NCBI GenBank assembly: GCA_035578155.1
Contig: JAPWDM010000006.1
Span: 13,408,305 to 13,472,304 of the forward strand
Direction: 5' to 3'
DNA from: Brachynemurus nebulosus
Taxonomy: Eukaryota > Arthropoda > Insecta > Neuroptera > Myrmeleontidae
DNA: 64,000 nt
The notes beneath the pieces were generated by a model that was not told the DNA's origin, ran no database searches, and worked only from the letters and a program-made list of their open reading frames with translations. Shown piece by piece: positions 46,441 through 57,393 of this stretch (its first letter is position 1; every line of letters starts with the position of its first letter). Position numbers and translations under genes: made by a program.

Positions 46441-47363
46441 CCCTAGAATCATATGTACTCGTCAAATTGAAGACCAAACTTCCCTAACTGCTCCAGTACT
46501 ACAACTTGTCGTTGCTTGCCTGTTCTAAAACTTTTGGTATCTAATTTATTTGTTATGATAACACAAAAGACGTATCAATTTTGTTTATAGTTGGTGTCGT
46601 TTTGCTTATATTAAAATAGTGTGCGTCAATTTGACGACGATGTATGATTAACGTATGTTTTTTTTTAAAGATTTTGTACTTTACATATAAAAGTTTTCCT
46701 AATTTTTAAAAAAATTTATTAAAAATATGGAAGTTATAATTAATTTATTCAATGATAATGATAATGTGAAAGATATTTACAGCTGTTTGACTTAAAGAAA
46801 CGACATAATACTGAAGTTTTAATATACTGAATCGAATACCAAAGAATGTGTTTTAAGTGACTTAATAAAAGATTAACAATTTATTTTGTGTAAAATATTT
46901 TAATTTTTATTATTTTTTGAGATCTTATTCGAAAAATTACTAGCAAATTTTAGAAAATTTACAAATGTGCCTAATGAGGAAATAACTACATATCTACGGG
47001 AATATTTGTGATCGAGAATTTCATATTCTGTAAAGTCACAGATGTCCACTGACTCATAATAGTTCATAAATTAATTATTTGAAAGACATGTCTTATGATA
47101 CAATTGATGTATTTATCTATTTTTTAATTTTTATAATGAAAATATACTTTGATAAAAAGATTAAAAAAATTGATAAATACTTATATTAAAAAATTTTATA
47201 AATGCAATTTTTTTAAATATTTTGTTCCCTTTTGTAGTATTGTTATGTAAAAAAAAATGATTTTTGCAAATAAACTCTAAAATTCTCCGTAAAAAATCCA
47301 TTCGTCAAGTTGACGACGATGTATAATTAACATTTCTTGTAGACCAACGTATGATTCTAGGGA
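46441..47363 (+). mobile_element. 923-bp piggyBac-like MITE, copy 2
   Basis: CCCTAGAATCATATGTACTC at the left and ACGTATGATTCTAGGG at the right match the copy at 12179-13078, as does the whole body (for example GATGATTACAGCTGTTTGACT-like sequence near 46775). Flanks are TTAC and ATAA, each one change from TTAA, so both duplications have decayed. Subterminal GTCAATTTGACGACGATGTA and GTCAAGTTGACGACGATGTA blocks are better matched to each other here than in copy 1. No transposase is present. Confidence 0.85.
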
Positions 47364-48180
47364 TAAAGGAACCTCAACTTTATTTCAAAAGTTCCAACGA
47401 TATTCCACACTATTTCTGAAGTTATTTCCGAATAATAAAAATTTCATCCATTTTCTAGTATTTTTCTTAATGATTTGAGCCTGAACTTTTGGGGGATGTT
47501 TTCCAATATCGAAAAATACCTCGATGGAAAATTTCATTTCCAAGAAGATGGTACCATTAGCATGCAAAATATGACAGATATAACGAAATTATAAGCGTTC
47601 CCAGATTTTTCTTCGGAACCCTAATAAAATTGCTACCTCAGTACCGAAAATTAACTCCCTCGCCCATCAAATTCAAAATTTAGCAACAATAAAATTTTTA
47701 AAATAAAAAAAAAAAATTGGCTTGTAACAATTTTTTGAATTTTTGTCTCAAAATTAATTATTCACTATAAATGAGCAACATTCCATTGTTATATTGTGTT
47801 ATTTAAGGGGAACGGGCGGTGTTGGTGGGGAATTAAATGGAAAAAAGAACACTCATGTACTCAATGTGCTCAGAGAACATTATTTTGATGGTGGGGACAA
47901 CAAAACAAACGGTACGCTACACACACAAACGCAGCGAGTGAAAGAGAGCGAGAACCTCGTATCACAGAGACAGGCAAACTTATGTAGTTATGTGTGTTGT
48001 ACAGTTGATAAATTTATTGAGTGATTAAACAAATGAGATATTTACAGAGATGTATTCAGACGATAAATTATTACTATAACAAAATATATTTTATCAACTG
48101 TAATCTAGCGGTGATGGTGTAAATTTAATCGTTTTCATTAGGCGCGATAAAATGTATTGTCTGTGTACTCAGGTACAACT
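47364..48180. other. Spacer
   Basis: A fragment ending CTTCGGAACCCTAA (to about 47625) belongs to the AGGGTTCCG family. The open frame at 47794 (76 codons, no recognised domain) overlaps a GAGAGCGAGA-rich stretch. No gene is called. Confidence 0.35.
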
Positions 48181-48385
48181 AAATCTTACAAGGAGAGGTT
48201 CCGGGTTGGGAAATTCACTTTTGAATGAAACTTGGAATATTAATAGTATATATTTAGGGTGTGAACATAGTAAAATAGTAAAACGCACTAGCCAGCCAAC
48301 CATTTTCGAAAAAAATGCCCTTAGTTTTAAAAAACTTTTTAATATCTTTTATACGAATTTAACGTAGTGTTCAGTCAGAGGCAAA

Positions 48386-48455
48386 ATAGACGTGTGGTTA
48401 GAGAATCTGCTCCGGGTCCTGAGGTTACGGGTTCGAGGCTGGGTCCTTCCAGTAA
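48386..48455 (+). repeat. tRNA-derived SINE-like Pol III promoter, left arm
   Basis: TGGTTAGAGAATCTG (48395-48409) resembles an A box and GGGTTCGAGGC (48429-48439) a B box, with tRNA-like spacing. A CTTCCAGTAATTAAAAAAA tail follows. No full cloverleaf is formed, so this is a SINE head rather than a tRNA gene. Confidence 0.55.
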
Positions 48456-48495
48456 TTAAAAAAAAATTTTATTTAATTCATTATAGAAATTAATA

Positions 48496-48498
<3 letters not shown>

Positions 48499-48560
<62 letters not shown>
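48499..48560. repeat. (TA)n microsatellite
   Basis: Uninterrupted TA run in the loop of the surrounding inverted repeat. Confidence 0.95.
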
Positions 48561-48562
<2 letters not shown>

Positions 48563-48811
48563 GCTAATTGTCACAATGTTAATAATTTATGTTTGAAAAT
48601 TAATGTTTAATTTTGCAAAATATACATTTTATTTGTAACAATAAAATATAACTGTGAAATTACATTATTACTGTTAGCATTAAAAAGTCATTAACATTAA
48701 TTTTTATCGCTGCTATACTCCAAATATAGGGGTAGAATTCCAGGTAGATCTTTGACCATATACCTGGTAAAATCCTATAATATTTTAAATTAAATAAAAA
48801 AAATTTTAAAT

Positions 48812-48880
48812 TACTGGAAAGACCTAACCTCGAACCCCTTAACCTCAGGATACGGAGAGTAGATTCTCTAACCACACGTC
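48812..48880 (-). repeat. tRNA-derived SINE-like Pol III promoter, right arm
   Basis: On the minus strand GTGTGGTTAGAGAATCT and GGGGTTCGAGGTTAGG repeat the A- and B-box-like motifs of the left arm, with several changes between them. The tail again reads TTTCCAGTAATTTAAAA. Confidence 0.55.
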
Positions 48881-49159
48881 TATTTTGACTCTGATTGAAC
48901 ACTACGTTAAATTCGTATGAAAGACATTAAAAAAATTTTTAAAACTAAGGGCATTTTTTTTCGAAAATGGCTGGCTAGTGCGTTTTACTATTTTACTATG
49001 TTTACACCCTAAAGGTATACTATTAATATGCCAAGTTTCATTCAAAAGTGAATTTCTCAACCCGGAAGCTCTCTTTGTTAGTGATATCTTTTTAAAGACT
49101 TGTAAAATTTTTAAAATCTTGTCAAATAAATTCATGAGATGTTATTTGGTTACACAGCA

Positions 49160-49225
49160 AACAGGACAGATTTTTACAGTGAGAAAAATTAGTAGAAAAC
49201 TTTTCAATGATCATTTCATTGAAAG
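49160..49225 (+). repeat. End fragment of the 20198 fold-back family
   Basis: GGACAGATTTTTACAGTGAG, AAAACTTTTCAATGATC and CATTTCATTG match the outer arm of the full copy. The rest is absent. Confidence 0.6.
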
Positions 49226-49321
49226 TAAAGACGATGAAAAGGAAAACTGATAAAAAAAAGCTTTTTAAAAAATACTTTTTTTATACTCTGTATTATAAAC
49301 ACATTTCGGAAAACATTTCTA

Positions 49322-49981
49322 GTTAACTTCCCATAGGAAGTTATTGTAATGGGTCCGATTTTACGAATCGCTAATTTTGACATATCTCCACGTTTCAAGG
49401 TCACTAGAATCCGAATCCATCGTTTTTAGCGTGATGTCTGTGTGTGTGTTCGTTCGTTCGAGAATTTTTTTTCGTCTCGCATATCTCGAGAACAAATGAT
49501 GATATCAACTCCGGACTAATTTCATTAGATGCGTAATCAAAAAATGAAGACCGGATAAAGTTTTCAGCAAATTCGGATTAGCGGTTTGTTTTTTGTGGTA
49601 AAAAAACGGAATTAACTTTATTAAGATAACATATATTATATGGATTTTTTACCATAACATTATTATGTAATGGCCTAAGAACCTTCCTTGATGTTAAAAA
49701 CGCCAGTAAATAATTATAAAATTAAAAATAAAAAAAAATAAAAATAAAAAAAATAAAACGAAATAAGAATCTTTTTGTGAAATAGTTTTTGTCTCACATA
49801 TCTTGAGAACAAATGATGATATTTTTTTGATAAGAGTCCCCACCCTTAGGTACAGTGGGCAGTATGGTGCAAGGGACAAAGCCTTTATCGGGGGCCCAGA
49901 GGGGGAGCTTCCTGAAATGAAGAAAGAATTATTTATGTACAGTAGTCTCTAGCCGTTAAGGACACCCAATGGGAAGTTGAC
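49322..49981. mobile_element. TIR-bounded dispersed element, GTYAACTTCCCATWGG ends
   Basis: The left end is GTTAACTTCCCATAGG and the right complement GTCAACTTCCCATTGG. The body contains GGTCCGATTTTACGAATCG, TTTGACATATCTC, a GTGTGTGTGTTCGTTCG stretch and CTCGCATATCTCGAGAACAA. The last block recurs diverged near 49794-49815, so there is internal duplication. No credible frame or target duplication was found, so the class is uncertain. Confidence 0.55.
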
Positions 49982-49984
49982 AGT

Positions 49985-50830
49985 GTGGGTAGACCTGTCC
50001 CTCCAAATTTTTTCAATTTTAAATTGATTCAAAAACAATTATTCTCAGCCCTATTTACGATCTTACAACACTTACGATGTCAACGAACCTAAATTTCTGA
50101 AAAAAAAAAAAACTGAATTTTAAACGATAAAACGTTTTTAAATTACCACCTGTATTCTGGAAGGTACATATTTTAAATTACAATTCATACTGATTTAGAT
50201 TGATACATACACGCTAATACTTAGGATACTACATAGCTATTTATCGACTGAGGCGGCTGTCTGAAACACTCAAGAGATGACGTTGTTCTCAATGTTACCA
50301 GTCCATGCAATATCAAATGAATATCCTCTACAAACACATTCGCACATTTTGTATACATATACTACACATATGCAAATACATATATATGTATACATATATG
50401 TACAAAACAATACAATTTTATAGTATAATAAATTACGTGTAAATTTAGATCATAATTATATCCAATAATAGTTTACAAATCGATTGGATTACACTTAATT
50501 GTGGGTTAATATCAAGATTATTCGTTAAATTTTTATCTTAATGTGGTTTCACTTTACAATTTGGAATTTCAGTTTGAAATTAACAAATTAGGGTTACCTG
50601 TTGTCTTGAATTAATTAATTTTTTCTATAACTTTACTAAATTCTCAAATATTTTTTAAAGCGACTTATAAAACAGTCCCTCAAATATCTCCAAGACTGTG
50701 GTATTAATTCACTGGCTGACGCTACAATTGTCGTGAGACCACTAGAGTACAGTTAAACCTTTTTTTGTAAAAAAATATATTCAAAAACTAAAATACCTAT
50801 AAAAAGTATAGTTCGATCCAGATTATAAGA
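49985..50830. other. Spacer
   Basis: No gene is recognised. TATATATGTATACATATA-like alternating sequence lies near 50370-50405. Confidence 0.35.
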
Positions 50831-50835
50831 AAAAC

Positions 50836-51213
50836 TTTTTGTTATGCGGTGGATCGGGACCGCATAAAAAAAGTTTCATCGAAAATACATAACTCAAAAC
50901 GCTCAAAACCTCACAATTTCAATAGAAGTTGCTTTTCTAAACAAGATAAAATATTAATTTACACATAAGAACATTTTATTTCATTCTTATAATATTATGA
51001 AAATTTTGAAAAATACTTCTGTAAAAAATTTAATGATGCAATAACTTATGTTCTTATGCAATGTATTGATTAAATGCTTAAAAGCCGTTAAAAAGTATTT
51101 TTATTAAAGAAAGTTATTATAGTAATTGTTTAGGTTTCTTACTGTCTCTTGATTTTGATTCATATTATGCATTTTAATGGCCATTTTTTACAAACCGCAT
51201 AAAAAAATCGCAC
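50836..51213 (+). repeat. Dispersed 'GCATAAAA' family, copy 3, with end hairpin
   Basis: Its left end forms a hairpin: TTATGCGGT, GGATCGGG loop, then ACCGCATAA (about 50842-50866). The rest matches 16690-17060. The right end reads ACCGCATAAAAAAATCGCAC. Related hairpin sequence (TTTTTTTATGCGGTG) also occurs at about 62032. A GGTGGCCAC element lies immediately to the right and probably inserted into this repeat's 3' flank. Confidence 0.75.
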
Positions 51214-51223
51214 AAAAAAACAT

Positions 51224-51722
51224 GGTGGCCACAGATTTTTAAAGATTAAATTCCCTAACTTTTCCAGGTTTTCCAGAAATTTTATTAAAAAACTTCCTGA
51301 CTATTTTGTGAAAAATGTCGCCCCTACTTTATCCCAAAAAGCTAAAAAAAATTTTTTAATAACTTTTTAACACTTTTTACTTTTTCTTAAAAAAATAAAT
51401 AAAGAGCAAAAAAAAAACAAAAAAAAAATACCTTCTAAAATCAGAATTTTCTCTCTTTACGGTATTAATTATACTTTTAAACTATTTAAATAATTTAGCA
51501 AGAGTCTTGATTTTTTCTTGCTATTGTCTTGGTCTTGCTCACTTGAGTCTTGGTATTGGTCTTGCAGCCATACTTATATTCTTGGTCTTGGTCTTGCTCT
51601 TGGTATACATAGTCTTGGTCTTGCTCTTTTCAGTCTTCTGGTAAAATTCCGTGACTTTTCCAGAAAGTTTAGAATTTCCTGACATTTCCAGGTTTTTCAG
51701 GTTGTCCAGTAATGTGGCCACC
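51224..51722. mobile_element. 499-bp element with GGTGGCCACA inverted ends
   Basis: GGTGGCCACA at 51224 and TGTGGCCACC ending at 51722 are exact complements. TTTCCAGGTTTTCCAG-like blocks occur near both ends in opposite roles. The interior includes a TCTTGG/TCTTGC array (about 51508-51640). The element separates ATCGCACAAAAAAACA from TAAAAAAGG, which are continuous in the 5147 copy of the GCATAAAA family apart from a few bases, so it looks like an insertion. Target duplication not resolved; class unknown. Confidence 0.6.
51508..51640 (-). repeat. Degenerate hexanucleotide array (TCTTGG/TCTTGC)
   Basis: About fifteen loosely spaced TCTTGG, TCTTGC or GTCTTG units occur on the plus strand. The minus-strand reading has KSKTKTK-type residues, which is why a 61-codon frame appears; it is not a gene. 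Confidence 0.8.
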
Positions 51723-51729
51723 ATAAAAA

Positions 51730-52466
51730 AGGTTTAGCTGTATCCGAAATACTTCTTCAGAACCCAAAAAATTGTTATCTTGATAAGAAATACCAAGAAA
51801 TAAAACGAGTATTAAGAATCAATCTGCTATCTCGATAAAGTTATACCAAATATTATTTTACGGTAAATTCAATTATTGATTATCTTCATTTAATCGGTTG
51901 ACAAAATATTTTACTGTCAAAAATATGAAATCTACTCACAAACAATAGCATATTGTTCAATGACTGTGGTAGACCATAGCAATGGTATTCACATTATATT
52001 TGCATACATAAATAGTAAAATGTTTTGGCAATATAAGGCTACGATCACACCACACGATAAAATATCGTAAAATACTATACAACAATAATTTCATAGATTT
52101 AATCATAGGAGTAGATATCAAATTCCGATACTTGCTTGATGTTTCGTTTATATGCACCTTAATATCTCGAATGTTCGATAACATACCTAACCATCTTTAT
52201 CTATGTATTGTGTTACATAATAACTGAATGTGTATGTGTATAATATGTAGATGTAGAATGTCGGGAAACCTTTGAATGATTAAACGTTTTCAATTCCCAC
52301 ATTACATTTACCTAAAAGCAGGAATATTAAACCAAAATTATACATTTACATACATAAACTGTTTTCGACGAGAATAATTTAAATGACTTAACAACAACTA
52401 AAACAATTCGTGAGGTAAGTTTTACACTAACAGGACTCCTGAGACTGAACCTGATCCCCTTTCCAA
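51730..52466. other. Spacer
   Basis: No gene is recognised. Confidence 0.35.
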
Positions 52467-52480
52467 ATTGAAGAGGTGGA

Positions 52481-52622
52481 AACTAAAATTAATAATGAAA
52501 AAAAAATTTTTTTTTCCTGAAGATGGTCATTTAAATGACTGAAACATGTAGAACAATTTTCTTTTCTTTTAGTTCGTTCTTAATAATTTATATGTAGGCT
52601 GTCGCTAAAAAATTTTTTCATT
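52481..52622 (+). mobile_element. 142-bp retroposon with 14-bp target duplication and hammerhead-like core
   Basis: ATTGAAGAGGTGGA occurs on both sides (52467-52480, 52623-52636). The insert ends in inverted AATAATGAAAAAA / TTTTTTCATTATT stretches. It contains a hammerhead-like ribozyme core in its left third. A 14-bp duplication is typical of target-primed retroposition. Short truncated insertions with hammerhead motifs are known for Penelope-like elements, so a Penelope-derived fragment is the best inference. Confidence 0.7.
52508..52560 (+). ncRNA. Hammerhead-like ribozyme motif
   Basis: Core CTGAAGA (52517-52523) matches CUGANGA. Stem II GGTCAT / ATGACT closes around TTAA. GAAA (52541-52544) follows, then a two-base-pair stem III (AC...GU around AU) and A at 52550 as the cleavage-site nucleotide. 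Stem I can form between TTC before the core and GAA after the site, with further A-T pairs. Very short stem III is described for Penelope-like hammerheads. One unpaired U lies between the core and stem II, a deviation from consensus, so activity is uncertain. The same CTGAAGAT...GAAACATGT layout occurs at 38133-38676. Confidence 0.5.
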
Positions 52623-52639
52623 ATTGAAGAGGTGGATTC

Positions 52640-53786
52640 CAAAACGCCCTAAGTCACTTTTTGCAATTTTTCAGGAAATGTAAAAAACTATCTAGGTAGG
52701 CAAGTTCTTAGATAATAATTATTATTGATGTTATTTATTTGTTCTTATTTATACATATACCTAATTTTCAATAGATTATATTGAAAAAAAAAACCTTTAA
52801 AAAGTTGGGTTGAGTTGGTTAAAATAAACCTAGTTTGTTTAAATACAGATATATTTTATTCAAGAAACATTTTAAACAGTGCATTATTAGCTATTTCATG
52901 TGTTTGACATAACAGAAAATCTGTCTACAAGCAAATTTGGAAAAAATACCAGCTATTATTGGAAAACAAATGCAATGGTTTACGAGTAAATTTGAGTTAG
53001 AGCGTTTTGAAATAAAACTGTCACTAACTTAGCGCTTTTTTGGAAAACATTCCATTTTTTATCATTCATTTTACAGTAGACGAAGCTCATTTTGAAGGGT
53101 GGCACTACGAAAATCGTGTAGAGCTGGGCTTGAAACATTCTGCATCAACTAAAATCTCACATTAGATAAAAAATGACTTAGCGCCTTTTGGAATCCACCT
53201 TTTCAATTGTCAAGCCAAAACGGATACATCACTACTTCCGAGTCTACTTTTGAAATATGGAAAAATATGGACGCGTATTTCACACGTTATAAAGCTTTCT
53301 GAATAATTAGGGCTTCGAAGTAAGCATTACTTACTTCGAAGCCCTATTAGTTTCGTGTTGTCGCTTACATTTTGGAGAGATGGTATTATTGTACACTACC
53401 ATTATTATTATTAATGTTCTCAAACCTCAGGCGCGCAGCAATGGTGGCGGGGCCGATTTATTTTTGTTTCGTGTCTACTGGTCCGGATTTTGATAAAAAA
53501 TTTTAGAAATTGTGTGGTTGGGTTCCTAGATGGCCTTCTACGAATGCTAGCCACGGCACTATCAATATTATTTCAATTGAGTAACTTCTGGACTTAAAAA
53601 AAAACTACATTCCGCTACGGGGGAGGGTGGGGTCAAGGCAAAAGTCACCTGTAGTCTACAAGGAGGGTGGGAGAAGTTAAAAAAAAGTCAAAATGGAGCT
53701 ATGTAGTTTATGGACGCTTCCTTTAAGGAGTACATCAACATATAGGGGCAAGCGTATGATTAGAAGCGTCTGGGTTAAATTAAATA
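52640..53786. other. Spacer with one perfect hairpin
   Basis: No gene is recognised. The hairpin at 53308-53346 is listed separately. Confidence 0.35.
53308..53346. repeat. 17-bp perfect hairpin with 5-base loop
   Basis: TAGGGCTTCGAAGTAAG (53308-53324), loop CATTA, then the exact complement (53330-53346). It is too compact for a typical animal microRNA precursor. It may be a small fold-back insertion or arise from local template switching. Confidence 0.9.
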
Positions 53787-54253
53787 CCCCTGTCGCAACA
53801 TCCTGCATAGGTAACATAGCGAATCTCCGTTTATAAAAATTCGTTTTTCTCGGAAACTAATTGACATAGAAAAAAAGTTTAAAGACCTCTTTATGTAATT
53901 TTTTCTTCTCTTTTAAATGGTGTAAAAAAATTTCGCAAAAAAAATTTTTGAGCAAGTGGAAATTTTGGCAAAAAAACTAATTTTTTGCAAGAACAAAAAC
54001 CATGTTCCTGGCATGCGACATGTCTGGCTGACAAACTCATCCAAGGGTTTGGGACTTCCAATGTTCTTCCAAAGTTTCGTAAAAATTGGATACTTCGTTC
54101 GAGAGTTATCGCGCGGACGTTATGTTGATAAATTTTAGTGAATATTATTTTCGGTTTCTAGGGACCTCAAAACAAATTTCTGCCATAGTCCCGGGCTCAG
54201 GTTGCATTATGACAGTGGCTGTAATAGCTGAATTCCATTCTGGAAATTCGCTA
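53787..54253 (-). repeat. GACAGGGG family, near full-length reverse copy
   Basis: CCCCTGTCGCAACATCCTGC at the left and TTCTGGAAATTCGCTA at the right bound the complement of 29981-30452. The Pol III B-box-like site seen in other copies is changed here. An open frame at 53956-54138 is repeat-derived. Confidence 0.85.
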
Positions 54254-54520
54254 AACATATTTCAGTAAACAATTAGTTATACATTTCAAACATTAAAGAT
54301 TATTATCATTTAAAATATAATATTTAAAAAGAGAAAAGAAAAAATTTTAAAGATGTGTCTATTTTTTAATTATACTAAATTTTTAAGGTCAGTTTTACAT
54401 TTGACCTTAAAATTATCTAACATTAAAAATTAATTAAAAAATAAAGAGTAATAACTAATAATATTAACCATTTTAAGTGCATAAAATTTTTATGAAAACA
54501 AATGATGATACTTAAATAGT

Positions 54521-54656
54521 AAATATATATATAAATTTTAGTAAATATAATTTTCGGTTCCTAGGGACCTCAAAACAAATTTCTGCCATGGTCCCGGGTT
54601 CAAGTCGCGTCATGACAGTGGCTGTAATAGCTGAATTCCATTCTGGAAATTCGCTA
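54521..54656 (-). repeat. GACAGGGG family, reverse 5' fragment
   Basis: TAAATTTTAGTAAATATAAT to TTCTGGAAATTCGCTA matches only the outer third of the family in reverse. It stops at a short TA tract, the same place where the 27013 fragment breaks. It lies only 270 bp from the preceding copy. Confidence 0.8.
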
Positions 54657-56282
54657 AAATCAATTTACTTTGAAACTTGGGTTATATGAACATTTACACC
54701 TCAATTATTAAACTAGAATCATGTTCGTTCCAGTTTTTGAAAAATAATGATTATGCATTTATGCCTTACCAAATAAATAAGCAACTTCCTTATCACAAGC
54801 AATAAAAAAAAAATAAAAAATAAATACATATTCAAGATCTACACAAATGCATAAAAAAAAGTTGATACTTAACATATTTTTACCATAAATTGATTTATTT
54901 TTTTCCAGTATTTCTCAAACAAAATATATAATGTACTTGAAAACAGTTGTTAATACGATTAAATGTTACATAAAATGAAATACGAATTAATAATTAAGTT
55001 AATTGTTAATTTTATTCAAACGTTACGTAATTATTTCATCAGATAAATTGGTAACATTTAATTATTAAGGTTCGTACACACGATCAATTATTTCATCGAT
55101 TTAAAAAGTAATAAAATCATTATGTACACCAAGAATTCTTTTTATAATACACGTGCGAGAAAGAAACATATTTCGTAATCTTTTTAAGAAAGAAAGAAAT
55201 ATATTTTTTATTCCTTTTAAGCATGTACTACAAATATATAATTTGTATACAGGATGTTTCATGTATTAAATATGAAATGCATTTTTAACACGAAATACAT
55301 TTATTTTTTATAATAGTATAAGTTTTTGACTGATTATTAAATATCTTGCACTAAAAATGTATTGCAAACAATTATCATATACATTTGTATTCTATACACA
55401 TCGAAATCGCAAGTCATAGTTATCAACCTGTATATTCTGAATGTGTATTTAAAAAGAGATAGAAATATAATTACATTTCTATCTGATCAGGGTGTATTAT
55501 AAAAAGAATCTTTGCTGTATGTATGTTGGTGAATTTATTTCAACATAATTTCTAAACGTGTGAAACGAGTTAGATGTGTGCGGTATCGTTAGAATGCTTA
55601 TGTTAGGCAAGAACGCAAAAATAAATTACATACTGCTGAATTTTTATCGCACGCGGGAGCTAGCAATATAGTTTGGTAAATCGCGCAACTACTAAGCGAT
55701 TATTTATTTTTATTTTTTATGTTTATTTTTTATCACGGTAGTGGCGTTTCGTTAATTTTCTGATTATTTCACTGTTATTAAATATATTCTTTACTAAACC
55801 CCATGTTAAATTTCATTTTGAATTAAAACATTGATAGGGGAAATATTGTCGATAAAACAGTTTAAAATTTAATCTAATCTACATAAGAATCCGTTAAATT
55901 TTATTAATATGTATGTATAAAATAGAGAATAACGTAGATTTCGGTAATCTATGCATAAACGTGATTAAGCATATTAATTTTAGAGATTTATTTTTATAAA
56001 ATTAAAAGTTTTTTGTTTCTTTATTTAAATAACCAAGAGAACAATAACATTTTAAACAGATGCAATGTATTCGTATGTATGTATAAAAATAGGTATCATT
56101 ATTTATGTGCAATCTAAATTCACCTTTATAATGCATTTTATTCTTAATAAACAATTTATATTACACATAATATGAAGGGTATTGTTATATACGTATGTAT
56201 GTGGTACGTATATACTCAATTACAGTTCGCAACAAAAAAGTATAGGTACAGTTTTAAGAGTTTTGAAAAAAAAATCTTGGTA
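54657..56282. other. Long AT-rich stretch without recognised feature
   Basis: No gene, transposon end or long repeat is recognised in about 1.6 kb. Confidence 0.4.
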
Positions 56283-56430
56283 ACGTAAAAGCCCCTATAC
56301 TCGAACGCGATTCAATACTCAAACAGTTTTGATATTTATTGGTTTTTTTCAGAAATAACTTCATTAATATATATAAAATATCCAGACTGTTCGAGTATTG
56401 AGTCGTATTCGAGTATAGGAGCTTTTACCT
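56283..56430. mobile_element. 148-bp MITE of the GTAAAAG group
   Basis: Left ACGTAAAAGCCCCTATACTC and right complement AGGTAAAAGCTCCTATACTC, then CGAA, match each other over about 40 bp. TA flanks both sides (56281-56282, 56431-56432). The centre shares AGAAATAACTTCATTAATAT with the other group members at 3265, 25553 and 62576. No coding capacity. Confidence 0.75.
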
Positions 56431-56432
56431 TA

Positions 56433-57388
56433 TCATAAAAAATTGTTTTCATTTCTTAGGGTACTTTCACGCACTGGAAAGTGGGGAATGAAAACTTATT
56501 TTTCCACGTACCCACACCGTGTTCAACAAAACGGTTTCATTTGTAGAAACCGTTTGCACAATACTGAACTTCAAAAAAGGTTTTTGGTCCCTTCCCCCTG
56601 TAACTTTTTAACCGTGGATTAAAATAAAATTAAAAAAAAGGATAAATACAAATTCTTGCTAAGAATACTCAATCAGTATTCTTGTAATTAAGTTTCGGTA
56701 GTCCCGACAAAAAAATTTTCGAAAATTAAAAATTAAAAAATCTATTGAGATATCCTATATTTGATCCCGAAAACTCTGAAAAACTTTAGCCTTTGAGAAA
56801 TTGTGACTTAATGCGAGTCAAATTCGCAGTTGGCGAATATTTTGAATATTTTGTATTAGAAGAAAAACTTTTTTGGAGCATATTAGACACAGGAGCTTCC
56901 CTCCAAAGCGTTTGTACACATGAATAACACAAGGTTCTCATTCTTGCGTTCACCTCACATGATAATGTGAATAAGACAACGTTTCAAAAACAGTTACACA
57001 ATTTTTATAACTGATATCATAATATTATGCATATGACCTTATGATTGGTTATTATATAACCATTTAATTTCTTAATTTACTGTACGTATCGTAATCGTTC
57101 GAACGGAGACATGCAATGCACAAGCGAGACAACAACATTCAAATAAATCATTTTCTATCCTTTATCAGCATATCAAAATTATGTACCGTCGAAAACGTAC
57201 ACACACATAGATAGATATACCCCATATACTTGCCCATATATACGGTCGTTATACATACATATTTATTTAACATAAGGTATTTATAATGTCATGTTATTTC
57301 AACATATTGATTTTCTATATACATATCTCATTTTATTTACATTCAAAATGGAACAAATAAAATTTTTAGAAAAACCTCATAATTTTAT
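56433..57388. other. Spacer
   Basis: No gene is recognised. CACTGGAAAGTGGGGAATGA near 56474 belongs to the AGGGTTCCG family. AACGGTTTC / GAAACCGTT (near 56528-56552) is a short hairpin. Confidence 0.35.
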
Positions 57389-57393
57389 TTAGA

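Larger units (their letters stand above)
48186..49085. repeat. Large imperfect inverted repeat around a TA tract
   Basis: The left arm (about 48186-48470) and right arm (about 48808-49085) are inverted copies. Shared blocks are TTCCGGGTTGGGAAATTCAC, GCACTAGCCAGCCA, ATGCCCTTAGTTTTAAAAA, GTGTTCAGTCAGAGGCAAAA and the tRNA-like segment. The spacer holds a (TA)n tract (48499-48560). It is either two SINE-type insertions in opposite orientation or one fold-back element. Confidence 0.8.

Noticed and set aside
53956..54268. Two 60-codon frames
   Set aside because: Both lie entirely in a reverse copy of the GACAGGGG family.
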